64,000 nt of DNA from Rhizobium leguminosarum bv. trifolii WSM1325 (GTDB lineage Bacteria; Pseudomonadota; Alphaproteobacteria; Rhizobiales; Rhizobiaceae). The stretch's first letter is position 1. The number at the start of each line of letters is the position of its first letter. Below the pieces are notes generated by a model, which saw only the letters and a list, made by a program, of their open reading frames with translations, did not search any database and was not told where the DNA came from. This document shows positions 55,988 through 64,000 of this stretch, in pieces. Made by a program: the position numbers and the translations under genes. The stretch spans positions 2,046,001 to 2,110,000 of the forward strand of contig CP001622.1 in NCBI GenBank assembly GCA_000023185.1, in the 5' to 3' direction.

Positions 55988-56511
55988 AGCTTTGCCGGCC
56001 GTTTATCGACGGTGAGTTCGAAAGCCGTGCCCAGCACTCCATCGATCAGGATCGGCGCGCGTTCGCGCATGCCGATCTTCCTCAGCACACGCTGCGAAGC
56101 GATGTTGTCGGGATGTGTGAAGGCAATGAAGCCTGGCGCAAACTGCCTTTCGAAGAACCAGTCAGCCAGCACGCTCGCCGCTTCCGTTGCCAGGCCCTTG
56201 CCCCAGGCCTCCTCGCGCAGGGAATAACCGAGTTCGAATTGCTCGTTCCTGAACCTCGAAATCCCCGCGCGGCCGATGAAGCTGCCGTCCTCGGCGAGGA
56301 GCTTGAATTTGGTCGTGCCGTCGCGCGCCTGCTCCTCGAACCAGCCCTGCAGCCGCTGCTCAGCCTTCTCGAGGCTCCACGGCGCATTGCCGGACAGATA
56401 TCGGGTCGTTGCCATCGTCGAATGCAGCAACTGCACCAGGGCCGCATCGCCTTCGTCCCACATGACGAAGCTGAGCCGCGGCGTGTTCAATATAACGCTC
56501 GGCTCTCTCAT
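55984..56511 (-). CDS. RimJ/RimL-type GNAT acetyltransferase
   Basis: 175 residues. Starts [21 protein letters not shown], with the acetyl-CoA loop in [27 protein letters not shown] and [13 protein letters not shown] near the end, as in Rim-type acetyltransferases. Overlaps the stop of anmK by 4 bases (ATGA), so it is coupled to it. Its 3' end overlaps the 3' end of the convergent acyltransferase by 4 bases. Substrate unknown. Confidence 0.9.
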   Translation of the reverse strand: MREPSVILNTPRLSFVMWDEGDAALVQLLHSTMATTRYLSGNAPWSLEKAEQRLQGWFEEQARDGTTKFKLLAEDGSFIGRAGISRFRNEQFELGYSLREEAWGKGLATEAASVLADWFFERQFAPGFIAFTHPDNIASQRVLRKIGMRERAPILIDGVLGTAFELTVDKRPAKL

Positions 56512-57626
56512 GGCGTTGCAAGCACCCCGCCGCTGACGGGGGCGTCGACCCCCGTTGTGCCGGGAAATGTCAATGACAGCCCATCCAGCGATCGGACGGC
56601 GAGATAGGCCCAGGCCTCGGCTTCCATCGCATCGCCGTCGAAACCTGCCTCCTCGGCCGTCAACACCTTCGATCCCAGCCATTCGGCCATGGCCGAGAAC
56701 TCCGCCATCACGGTGGCGTTCAGCCGCCCGCCGCCGCAGACGATATAGATCGCTGGGGTCTCGGGCAGGAAGTTGGCAGATTTGATGATCGACGCGGCGG
56801 CGACATGGGCCAGCGTGCGTGCGCCGTCTTCGAGGCTCGCGTCCTCCGGCCGAAGCGGCGCGAAATCGCCGCGGTCCAGCGAACGGCGAACATTGCCGCG
56901 GAAGAACGGGCTTTGCAGATAACGTTCCGCCAGGCTGGCCACCACCCTGCCGCGTCCGCCGATCGCGCCGCCGGGATCATAGGTTTTGCCGGTCTGCATC
57001 TCCACCCACTGGTCGATCAGCGTATTGCCCGGACCGCTGTCGAAGGCCGATATCCGGCCGTCCGTGCCGATAAAGGTGAGATTGGAGATGCCGCCGATAT
57101 TGACGAAGCACACCGCCTGTCCCGCCTGCTGGAATTTTCCTGCAAGTGCTGCGTGATAGGCTGGCACCAGCGGCGCTCCCTGCCCGCCATGGACCATGTC
57201 GTTGGCGCGCATGTCGTAGACCACCGATATGCCGGTTCTCTTCGCAAGTTCCTGGCCGTCGCCGATCTGGATCGTCAATCCCTCATCAGGGCGATGAAGC
57301 ACCGTCTGGCCATGGAAGCCGAGAATATCGACGGCATCGGCAGAAAGCCCGAAACGCTCCAGGAATACCGTAACGGCAATTGCATGCCGCAACGTCAGTT
57401 CAAGCTCGATATCGCGAAGCTCAGCCGGTCGCTGGCTTCTCTCACTGAGTGGACGCGACAGTTCCAGCGCCCGTTTGAGCTGCCCGCGAAAATCCGCGTC
57501 ATAGGGCACGCCCATGAACGGGCCGCGCTCAATAAAGCCGCGGCCGTCGGTCCTGATCAATGCGACGTCGATTCCGTCCATCGACGTGCCGCTCATCAGC
57601 CCGATCGAGGTCCTGATGACATCCAT
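56508..57626 (-). CDS. anmK: Anhydro-N-acetylmuramic acid kinase
   Basis: 372 residues. AnmK marks: [21 protein letters not shown] at 8-28, [26 protein letters not shown] and [13 protein letters not shown]. It cleaves and phosphorylates the 1,6-anhydro sugar from recycled peptidoglycan. Carboxypeptidase and lysozyme genes elsewhere in the window touch the same polymer. GGGAGG before ATG 57626. Confidence 0.95.
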   Translation of the reverse strand: MDVIRTSIGLMSGTSMDGIDVALIRTDGRGFIERGPFMGVPYDADFRGQLKRALELSRPLSERSQRPAELRDIELELTLRHAIAVTVFLERFGLSADAVDILGFHGQTVLHRPDEGLTIQIGDGQELAKRTGISVVYDMRANDMVHGGQGAPLVPAYHAALAGKFQQAGQAVCFVNIGGISNLTFIGTDGRISAFDSGPGNTLIDQWVEMQTGKTYDPGGAIGGRGRVVASLAERYLQSPFFRGNVRRSLDRGDFAPLRPEDASLEDGARTLAHVAAASIIKSANFLPETPAIYIVCGGGRLNATVMAEFSAMAEWLGSKVLTAEEAGFDGDAMEAEAWAYLAVRSLDGLSLTFPGTTGVDAPVSGGVLATP

Positions 57627-57759
57627 GAGGCTTGCCTCCCATGCGATTCCCGGATGCACATTTATAAAAACAGTGCTAAACGCGCCGCGACAGATCAACA
57701 ACAACGAACTTGCGCCTAGCCCCCATGGGGTGCGGAGCAGACACCAAGAGACGAAACCT

Positions 57760-59016
57760 ATGTCCGAGTTCAAGTCCGATTTCCTCCGCACGCTGAAAGA
57801 GCGCGGCTTCATTCATCAGGTCTCCGACGAAAGCGGCCTCGACGACCTGTTCGCCAAGGAAACCGTGACGGCCTATATCGGCTTCGATCCCACGGCACCC
57901 AGCCTTCATGCCGGCTCGCTGATTCAGATCATGATGCTGCACTGGATGCAGAAGACCGGTCATCGCGCCATCTCTCTGATGGGCGGTGGCACCGGCATGG
58001 TCGGCGACCCCTCCTTCAAGGAAGAGGCGCGCCAGCTCATGACCGTCGATACGATCGAAGGCAACATCGCCTCGATCAAGCGTGTCTTCTCCAATTACCT
58101 GAACTACGGCGACGGTCCCAAGGACGCGCTGATGATCAACAATGCCGAATGGTTGCGCTCGCTGAACTACCTCGAATTCCTGCGCGATGTCGGCAAGCAT
58201 TTCTCGGTCAACCGCATGCTGTCCTTCGATAGCGTCAAGACGCGCCTCGACCGAGAACAGTCCCTCTCCTTCTTGGAATTCAACTACATGATCCTGCAGG
58301 CCTACGATTTCGTCGAGCTTGCCAAGCGCTACGATTGCCGCCTGCAGATGGGCGGTTCGGACCAGTGGGGCAATATCGTCAACGGTATCGATCTCGGTCA
58401 TCGCATGGGGACACAGCAGCTCTATGCGCTGACATCGCCGCTGCTGACGACGTCGTCGGGCGCCAAGATGGGCAAGTCGGCGACCGGCGCTATCTGGCTG
58501 AACGCCGACATGCTCTCGGCCTATGATTTCTGGCAGTACTGGCGCAACACCGAGGATGCCGACGTCTCGCGCTTCCTGAAGCTCTACACGACGCTGCCGA
58601 TGGATGAGGTTGCCCGTCTCTCCGCTCTCGGCGGTTCGGAGATCAACGAGGTCAAGAAGATCCTTGCGACCGAGGTAACGGCAATCCTGCATGGCCGCCC
58701 GGCCGCCGAGCAGGCCGCCGAAACCGCGCGCAAGACCTTCGAGGAAGGCAGCCTCTCGGAGAACCTGCCTTCGGTCGATATCCCCGCCACCGAACTCGAC
58801 GGCGGCATCGGCCTCCTCTCGCTGATCGTTCGTGCCGGCCTTGCCGCCTCGAATGGCGAAGCCCGCCGTCACGTCCAGGGCGGCGCGGTCCGCATCAACG
58901 ACGAGGCGGTCAACGACGAACGCAAGATGATCGGCAGCGGCGAAATCACCGCCGACGGCGTCATCAAGCTCTCGCTCGGCAAGAAGAAACACATCCTGAT
59001 CCGCCGCGCGGCGTAA
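57760..59016 (+). CDS. tyrS: Tyrosyl-tRNA synthetase
   Basis: 418 residues. Class I synthetase marks: the HIGH-like motif PSLHAGSL at 47-54, the tyrosine-binding QAYDF and GGSDQWGN, the KMSKS-like AKMGKS and a C-terminal S4 RNA-binding domain (about 350-415). It charges tRNA-Tyr. Diverges from anmK with a 133-base gap. Followed by a strong terminator. Confidence 0.97.
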   Translation: MSEFKSDFLRTLKERGFIHQVSDESGLDDLFAKETVTAYIGFDPTAPSLHAGSLIQIMMLHWMQKTGHRAISLMGGGTGMVGDPSFKEEARQLMTVDTIEGNIASIKRVFSNYLNYGDGPKDALMINNAEWLRSLNYLEFLRDVGKHFSVNRMLSFDSVKTRLDREQSLSFLEFNYMILQAYDFVELAKRYDCRLQMGGSDQWGNIVNGIDLGHRMGTQQLYALTSPLLTTSSGAKMGKSATGAIWLNADMLSAYDFWQYWRNTEDADVSRFLKLYTTLPMDEVARLSALGGSEINEVKKILATEVTAILHGRPAAEQAAETARKTFEEGSLSENLPSVDIPATELDGGIGLLSLIVRAGLAASNGEARRHVQGGAVRINDEAVNDERKMIGSGEITADGVIKLSLGKKKHILIRRAA

Positions 59017-59043
59017 GCGGCGTCAAATTTTGAACGGATATCG

Positions 59044-59071
59044 AAGCCGGCGTCCGCGCCGGCTTTTCTTT
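59044..59071 (+). terminator. Terminator of tyrS
   Basis: AAGCCGGCG (59044-59052) pairs with CGCCGGCTT (59057-59065), 4-base loop, followed by TTCTTT. Intrinsic terminator on the plus strand. Confidence 0.85.
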
Positions 59072-59077
59072 GCCTCA

Positions 59078-59383
59078 CTATTCGGGTCGGCGAGCAAGAT
59101 CATTCAGCTCCCCGCCGGTATTCCGCGTCATCTCGTCTGGTCTCTTGAGAAGATAACCGGGCGGATCGACGCTTGAAGCGGGCTTCACCCGCGACCACCA
59201 GCTGATCGAGAAGATCGGCGGCGTCATTTCCGCGTCCAGAGGAACCACCAGGACGTGGTCGGAACGGATGACCGCCTCTTGCGATTTCAGCCGCACGCTC
59301 TTTTCCGCAGAAAGCGACACGTCGGCAATCGTGACGGCCATCATGGCGGCCGATGCAAAAGAAACTGTCCGGGCGCACTGCAT
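59078..59383 (-). CDS. Hypothetical small secreted protein
   Basis: 101 residues with an apparent signal peptide (1-25, MQCARTVSFASAAMMAVTIADVSLS is cut here for length). The remainder is polar with one W-W pair (SISWWSRVKP). ATG 59383 is chosen because GGAGG stands 5 bases upstream; ATG 59398 is an alternative. I do not recognise the family. Convergent with tyrS. Confidence 0.5.
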   Translation of the reverse strand: MQCARTVSFASAAMMAVTIADVSLSAEKSVRLKSQEAVIRSDHVLVVPLDAEMTPPIFSISWWSRVKPASSVDPPGYLLKRPDEMTRNTGGELNDLARRPE

Positions 59384-59622
59384 GGCATCCTCCGACATTG
59401 CACCGGCCGTTGCGTTCTGACCGGGGCAGTATAGTACATCAGATTTTCCTAAAATAGGCAAAGCATCACTGCCGGATTTGTCAGCCTGGCTTGGATTCGG
59501 CCTTGCCGAGGAGGAGCCCCCGCATTTTCCACTGGAAAGCAACACGACCCACATGGCGAATGCTTTATCGGAACCTTTTCCGCCCGCCGGGATTTGCGAC
59601 CAGATTGGATTGGAGTGCCGGC

Positions 59623-61284
59623 ATGATCAACGACCTCTGGTATAAGAACGCTGTCATTTACTGCCTGTCCGTCGAGACCTTCATGGATGCGAACGGTGAC
59701 GGCGTCGGTGATTTTCAGGGTCTGATGCGGCGCCTCGATTATCTCTCCGGCCTCGGCGTGACGGCGATCTGGCTCATGCCGTTCCAGGCATCGCCCGGTC
59801 GCGACGACGGTTATGACGTCTCCGATTATTACAATGTCGATCCGCGTTATGGTTCGCTCGGCGATTTCGTCGAATTCACCCACGGCGCCAAGCAGCGCGG
59901 TATCCGGGTACTGATCGATCTGGTGATCAATCATACATCCAAAGACCATCCCTGGTTCCAGGACGCCAGGAGCGATCCGCGTTCGCGCTATCGCGACTGG
60001 TACGTCTGGTCGGAGAGAAAACCTGATAATGCCGATCAGGGCATGGTCTTCCCCGGCGTCCAGAAGACCACTTGGACCTATGACGATAGAGCCAAGGCCT
60101 ATTACTTTCACCGCTTCTACGATCACCAGCCCGATCTCAATACATCGAACCCCGAGGTGCAGGCAGAAATCCTGAAGATCATGGGCTTCTGGATCCAGCT
60201 CGGCGTCTCCGGCTTCCGAATGGATGCCGCCCCCTTCATCATCGCAACGAAAGGCGCCGACGTTACCAAGCCTGTCGAACAGTTCGATATGCTGAGGAAA
60301 TTTCGCGAATTCCTGCAGTGGCGGCTGGGCGATTCCATCATCCTGGCAGAGGCCAACATCCTGCCGAAGGACAATTTCGAATATTTCGGCGATGACGGCG
60401 ACCGCATGCAGATGATGTTCAATTTCCAGGTCAATCAAGCGCTATTTTATGCTTTCGCCAGCGCCGATACCCGGCCGCTCAAGAAGGCCATGGAGGCCAC
60501 CAAACCGCGCCCTGCGACCGCGCAATGGGGCCTCTTTCTCCGCAACCATGATGAACTGGATCTCGGCCGGCTGACGGAAAAACAACGCGCCGCGGTATTT
60601 GCCGCCTTCGGGCCTGAAAAGGACATGCAGCTTTACGACAGGGGCATTCGCCGTCGCCTCGCGCCCATGCTCGGCGGCGACCACCGCAGGATCGAAATGG
60701 CCTACAGCCTGCTGTTTTCACTGCCTGGAACGCCCGTCATCCGATACGGCGACGAAATCGGCATGGGCGACGATCTAGGCCTGCCCGAGCGCAATTGCGC
60801 ACGCACGCCGATGCAGTGGTCGACCGAACCGGAAGGCGGGTTCACCAAAAGTGAAAAGCCGATCTCGCCCGTTATCAAGGACGGTCCCTACGGTTTCCAG
60901 CATGTCAATGTTGCCGAACAGCGGCGCGATCCCAATTCTTTGCTGAACTGGACCGAGCGGATGATCCGGATGCGCAAGGAAGCCCCTGAGATCGGCTGGG
61001 GCGACTTTTCTGTAATCGACACCGGGGATGACGGCGTGCTGGCGCTTCGTTATGACTGGCGCGGCAATTCCGTGTTGATCCTGCACAATCTGCATGCGCA
61101 GCCGGCGGAAGTGACCTTCGATCCCGAGATAGGCGAAGACGGGCGGCAATTAATCGATATCGCCGATGGCGCGAGCAGCAAAGCGGACGAAAAAGGATTT
61201 CATACCGTCATGCTCGATGCCTACGGCTATCGCTGGTATCGCGTCGGCGGTCTCGATTATCTCCTCAGGCGGACGGAGATTTAG
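59623..61284 (+). CDS. GH13 alpha-amylase family, trehalose-synthase-like
   Basis: 553 residues. GH13 motifs: region I DLVINHTS (99-106), region II GFRMDAAPF with nucleophile Asp201, region III LAEANI with acid/base Glu243 and region IV LRNHDELD with Asp310. The start LWYKNAVIYCLSVETFMDANGDGVGDF matches TreS-type maltose alpha-D-glucosyltransferases, which interconvert maltose and trehalose. The family is broad, and oligo-1,6-glucosidase cannot be fully excluded. Starts with GGAG before ATG 59623. It has no other trehalose gene next to it. Confidence 0.85.
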   Translation: MINDLWYKNAVIYCLSVETFMDANGDGVGDFQGLMRRLDYLSGLGVTAIWLMPFQASPGRDDGYDVSDYYNVDPRYGSLGDFVEFTHGAKQRGIRVLIDLVINHTSKDHPWFQDARSDPRSRYRDWYVWSERKPDNADQGMVFPGVQKTTWTYDDRAKAYYFHRFYDHQPDLNTSNPEVQAEILKIMGFWIQLGVSGFRMDAAPFIIATKGADVTKPVEQFDMLRKFREFLQWRLGDSIILAEANILPKDNFEYFGDDGDRMQMMFNFQVNQALFYAFASADTRPLKKAMEATKPRPATAQWGLFLRNHDELDLGRLTEKQRAAVFAAFGPEKDMQLYDRGIRRRLAPMLGGDHRRIEMAYSLLFSLPGTPVIRYGDEIGMGDDLGLPERNCARTPMQWSTEPEGGFTKSEKPISPVIKDGPYGFQHVNVAEQRRDPNSLLNWTERMIRMRKEAPEIGWGDFSVIDTGDDGVLALRYDWRGNSVLILHNLHAQPAEVTFDPEIGEDGRQLIDIADGASSKADEKGFHTVMLDAYGYRWYRVGGLDYLLRRTEI

Positions 61285-61324
61285 GTAGGTCTCGCCACGA
61301 CCTCTGCCGTAACCGCTTCCCGCC

Positions 61325-64000
61325 TCACTGGAATTCAAAAATCTGCCGGAAGACGCCCGGCGCGATGATCGACAGCGGATTGATCTGCAGGTTCGGCTGG
61401 TCGAACTTGCCTGTCAGCTTGAAGGTGATACCGATCAGGCCGCGGTCGCTGCCATTGCCGAGGATGACCCCGATCAGCGGCAGTTCGGCGAAGAGGCGGT
61501 TGAGGCCGTAGGCGGGCATGAAGGTGCCGGTCATGTCCATGTTGCCCTTGCGGTCGCGCACGATGCCCTGGAAGGTCGCGCCGATCTGATCGCCGCGCAG
61601 CACGCCGTTCTCGATGCCGACCATGCCATTGCGCGATACGACACGGGCAAAGCCGCGCTGGAAGCGCTGCGACGAGGTATCGATGTCCCGCTTGACGGCT
61701 TCGTTGAGGCTGCGCTGCTCATTTCCGACCGGTGTCGAGACGATCGAGCGCAGCCGTTGTTCGTTGACGATCGCGAAGCGGCGCACGTCGAGCGAGCCGT
61801 CCCAGCCGCCCTCCGCCCCTAGCCGGATCGCCAGGTTGAGCAGGCCGCCCTGCATGTGCTGGTAGAGATCGGCGAAACGCGATACCGCGCCGGCATCGCC
61901 GCTGGTGATGTTGATGACGCCGCCGTCCTTCATCTGGCTGACCACGGCCTCGCCACTGTCGGTAACGGCGGAAAAATTGAGCGCCTGCAGCTTGTCGCCG
62001 CGCAGTGATATTTGCGCCTGGAAATTGCCGACCTTCTCGTCGTTGAAACCGATGACGTTTTTCAGCCTGGCGCGCACCGAGACGCCGGTGTCGCCGCCAT
62101 CCCCGTCACCATCGCCGTCCGAGCCCGATTTCAACCGCTGGATGACCGGTCGCGCATCGGCGCTGTCACCGGAGACCGAGACGTCGAAATTGCCTTTGCT
62201 GCGCTTCACCGACAGGGCGAAATCGTCGAGCGAGGAGAGCTTGACGCTGTCGAAATCGGCCGAGATCAGCCCACCCTTGCCGATGTTCAACGATCCATTG
62301 GCGCCAAAACCGTCGCCCTTCAGTCGGAAGTTCTTGATCTGGGTATTGTCGGCCGGCCCGGATGTTTCGAATTCGGCCGTGGCGGCAATGCCGCTGCCCT
62401 TCGCCCAGCCGATCCAGGGCAGTTCGAGCAGCGACTTGGTGAGGTCGAGCTGGACGTCCTGCCGGTCGTCGTCGATCCGCGTCAGCACCATCTTCACGCT
62501 GCCGCCGACGATTCCGGAAAGGCCGGGTATCAGCTTGTTGCGCTGGTCCTCGGAAAGGGTCGCGGTGATCACCCGTTGTTTGGCCGCCGCGTCGGATGCC
62601 TCGACCGGTTCGGTAAGATCGATATCGGCCGGGACGCCGTCGATCTGGGCTTTGGCGTCAAGCGTGATTCTTTTAGGATTGCCGTTCAGCGTTCCGTCGA
62701 GATTGCTGATCATCCTGCCGGAAAACGGCTTGGCAAGATCGATATTGGTGAGCTTCATTGCCGCCGACCATTCGGCCGGCGGCGGGTTTTGCGAGGAAAG
62801 CAGACCGAAATGGGCCTTCACATTCGCCTCGATCCGGCCCTTGAGATCGTCGGGCGTAAAGCCGGCGCGCTGCAGCACCCGGATCGGCCGGTAGGTCAGA
62901 AGCTCGCCGACGGCGTCCGCGGCTCCGGAGACCGCGAGATCGATATCGGCCATCAGCGGTTTATCGTAGGTGGCGGGCAGGATGAACGTCCCCTGCCCGA
63001 GACCGACCGACCGACCGGAGGGGAAATAGGAGGTGCCGCTCTTGATCGCGATCGTCGCAACCGGGCCTGTCAGGTCGAAATGCGCTGACGTGTCGCGGAT
63101 CGGCGGAATGTCGCCGGCGACGTTCATCCGCGCGCCCGTGATGTCGAAGCCGATGCGGATCTGGTTGGCGTCGAGCTTCAATCCTTTTCCGCCGGCTGCC
63201 TCGTCCAGCCTGCCGAAGGGAATGAAGACGGAAATGGAAGCGTCGGTGACGGTGCCTCCGAAGAGATTGCCGTGCACCCAGGTGCGCACCTTGGGCGCCA
63301 TCCAGAACGGCCAGAGCTGCTTGATCGCAATCGTCTGCAACTGCGCCGACTGGCCGGCGAAGCTGATCTCCGGCGATTTGTCGCCGAGTTTGACGTGCAG
63401 TGATCCGTAGAGCGCGCCGAGCGGGCTGGAAACGGTTATGTTGGGAAACTGGAACTCACGGCCGGCGACCATGTAGCGCCCGGTCGCCTGGATGTCGAAG
63501 GAGAGTGGCTCCTCGCCGGAGCCGCCGGGGGCAGCCGTGCCGCCACTGACGAGCAGGTCGATGCCGAAGCCTTTGCCCGCCTGCGGGTCGAGCTTGTCGA
63601 GATCAATCAGCGCGCCATTGATGGGAAGCGTAGTCGCGCCGAACCGGGCGTTCGATCGGGCAATCTCGAGCTTCTGCTTGGCGAAATCGTAGACGAGATT
63701 GATTTGCCCGCCCGAGAGCTGCTGCGGATCGCCGTCCGCATAGATTTGGCCGGGATCGATGTCGACCGTCGCCGTCAGCGCCGGCTGCGCGCCATCGCGC
63801 GCCCGGGTGGCCGACACTGTCAGATCGGCAAAGGCGCTCAGTCCTTGCCGGATCATGCCCTGATCGTTGCGTTTCAGCGCGAAGGGGGTGAGGTCGGCAT
63901 GTCTGAGCGTCGCCACGACTTTGGACACGTGGCCGTCGTCTTTCTCGGCCCGCACGTCGAGCTCCGCCACTTCGCCGTTGAGCGCGACTTCGCCGGTCAA
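61325..64000 (-). CDS. AsmA/YhdP-family giant envelope protein (5' part outside window)
   Basis: The frame is open through base 64000, so the N-terminus with its membrane anchor lies outside; 891 residues are visible. Long runs of beta strands with repeated 'LxLxA/G' patterns and the C-terminal LIGITFKLTGKFDQPNLQINPLSIIAPGVFRQIFEFQ are typical of AsmA-like C-terminal and DUF3971 domains. Such proteins span the periplasm and help move phospholipid to the outer membrane. Stop at 61325. Family is clear, exact member not. Confidence 0.85.
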   Translation of the reverse strand: MTGEVALNGEVAELDVRAEKDDGHVSKVVATLRHADLTPFALKRNDQGMIRQGLSAFADLTVSATRARDGAQPALTATVDIDPGQIYADGDPQQLSGGQINLVYDFAKQKLEIARSNARFGATTLPINGALIDLDKLDPQAGKGFGIDLLVSGGTAAPGGSGEEPLSFDIQATGRYMVAGREFQFPNITVSSPLGALYGSLHVKLGDKSPEISFAGQSAQLQTIAIKQLWPFWMAPKVRTWVHGNLFGGTVTDASISVFIPFGRLDEAAGGKGLKLDANQIRIGFDITGARMNVAGDIPPIRDTSAHFDLTGPVATIAIKSGTSYFPSGRSVGLGQGTFILPATYDKPLMADIDLAVSGAADAVGELLTYRPIRVLQRAGFTPDDLKGRIEANVKAHFGLLSSQNPPPAEWSAAMKLTNIDLAKPFSGRMISNLDGTLNGNPKRITLDAKAQIDGVPADIDLTEPVEASDAAAKQRVITATLSEDQRNKLIPGLSGIVGGSVKMVLTRIDDDRQDVQLDLTKSLLELPWIGWAKGSGIAATAEFETSGPADNTQIKNFRLKGDGFGANGSLNIGKGGLISADFDSVKLSSLDDFALSVKRSKGNFDVSVSGDSADARPVIQRLKSGSDGDGDGDGGDTGVSVRARLKNVIGFNDEKVGNFQAQISLRGDKLQALNFSAVTDSGEAVVSQMKDGGVINITSGDAGAVSRFADLYQHMQGGLLNLAIRLGAEGGWDGSLDVRRFAIVNEQRLRSIVSTPVGNEQRSLNEAVKRDIDTSSQRFQRGFARVVSRNGMVGIENGVLRGDQIGATFQGIVRDRKGNMDMTGTFMPAYGLNRLFAELPLIGVILGNGSDRGLIGITFKLTGKFDQPNLQINPLSIIAPGVFRQIFEFQ

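Overview
The window reads as chromosome of an alphaproteobacterium of the Rhizobiales, most likely the genus Rhizobium (R. etli / R. leguminosarum group). I base this on the gene families (ATP12-type F1 assembly factor, the sufB-sufC-sufD-sufS-sufT-sufA cluster with an extra NifS-like gene in front, rhizobial pccA and pccB, PAS_5, DUF1489, DUF599), the GC-rich third codon positions, and several families of short intergenic palindromes typical of that group. It is mostly housekeeping DNA with small accessory patches. There is no CRISPR array, prophage or intact insertion sequence.

Layout. 1-8.5 kb: end of a CBS-domain gene, a rhomboid protease, a possible small RNA, PAS and PilZ regulatory proteins, a proline iminopeptidase, a transglutaminase-like protease, an unknown membrane protein and a D-Ala-D-Ala carboxypeptidase with a SPOR domain. 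8.5-20.7 kb: DUF1489, L-serine dehydratase, a frameshifted glyoxalase-family gene, an O-acyltransferase, RpiB, DUF599 and DUF1624 membrane proteins, a MerR regulator with an operator-like palindrome, MgtE, a peptide-deformylase-like protein lacking metal ligands, a BON protein, a small secreted repeat protein, an ICMT-like methyltransferase and LipB. 20.8-31.7 kb: tRNA-Leu(GAG), a DMT transporter, an unknown protein, PccA, an ElaA acetyltransferase fused to the start of an alcohol dehydrogenase gene, a DUF188 protein, a SugE/Gdx guanidinium exporter preceded by what looks like a guanidine-II riboswitch, DoxX, PccB, a lipoprotein, and an ATP12 / HAD phosphatase / RluA pseudouridine synthase group. 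31.7-45.6 kb: CrcB, a copper-related gene pair, a glycine riboswitch with gcvT-gcvH-gcvP, a patch of palindromes and a tRNA-like remnant, a divergent SDR/TetR pair, a decayed second copy of the gcvP 3' end, a GH25 lysozyme-like lipoprotein, a YdeP-type molybdoenzyme and Dps. 45.6-54 kb: an orphan flagellar rod-like protein, then the whole SUF iron-sulfur assembly operon read leftward from a promoter region carrying iron-box-like dyads. 54-64 kb: alpha/beta hydrolase, acyltransferase, GNAT and AnmK, TyrS, a small secreted protein, a GH13 trehalose-synthase-like enzyme and the 3' part of a giant AsmA/YhdP-type gene that runs off the end.

How the genes work together. The gcv operon splits glycine and is controlled by a tandem glycine riboswitch; SdaA feeds serine to pyruvate; LipB makes the octanoyl group needed for lipoylated GcvH. 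PccA and PccB form propionyl-CoA carboxylase although they are convergent and about 2.3 kb apart. The SUF operon builds Fe-S clusters that LipA-type and dehydratase enzymes need. The most interesting points are the guanidine-II riboswitch, two gene-fusion or duplication scars (adhC'-elaA and gcvP'), the metal-ligand-less deformylase, the tRNA-like remnant and two possible small RNAs.
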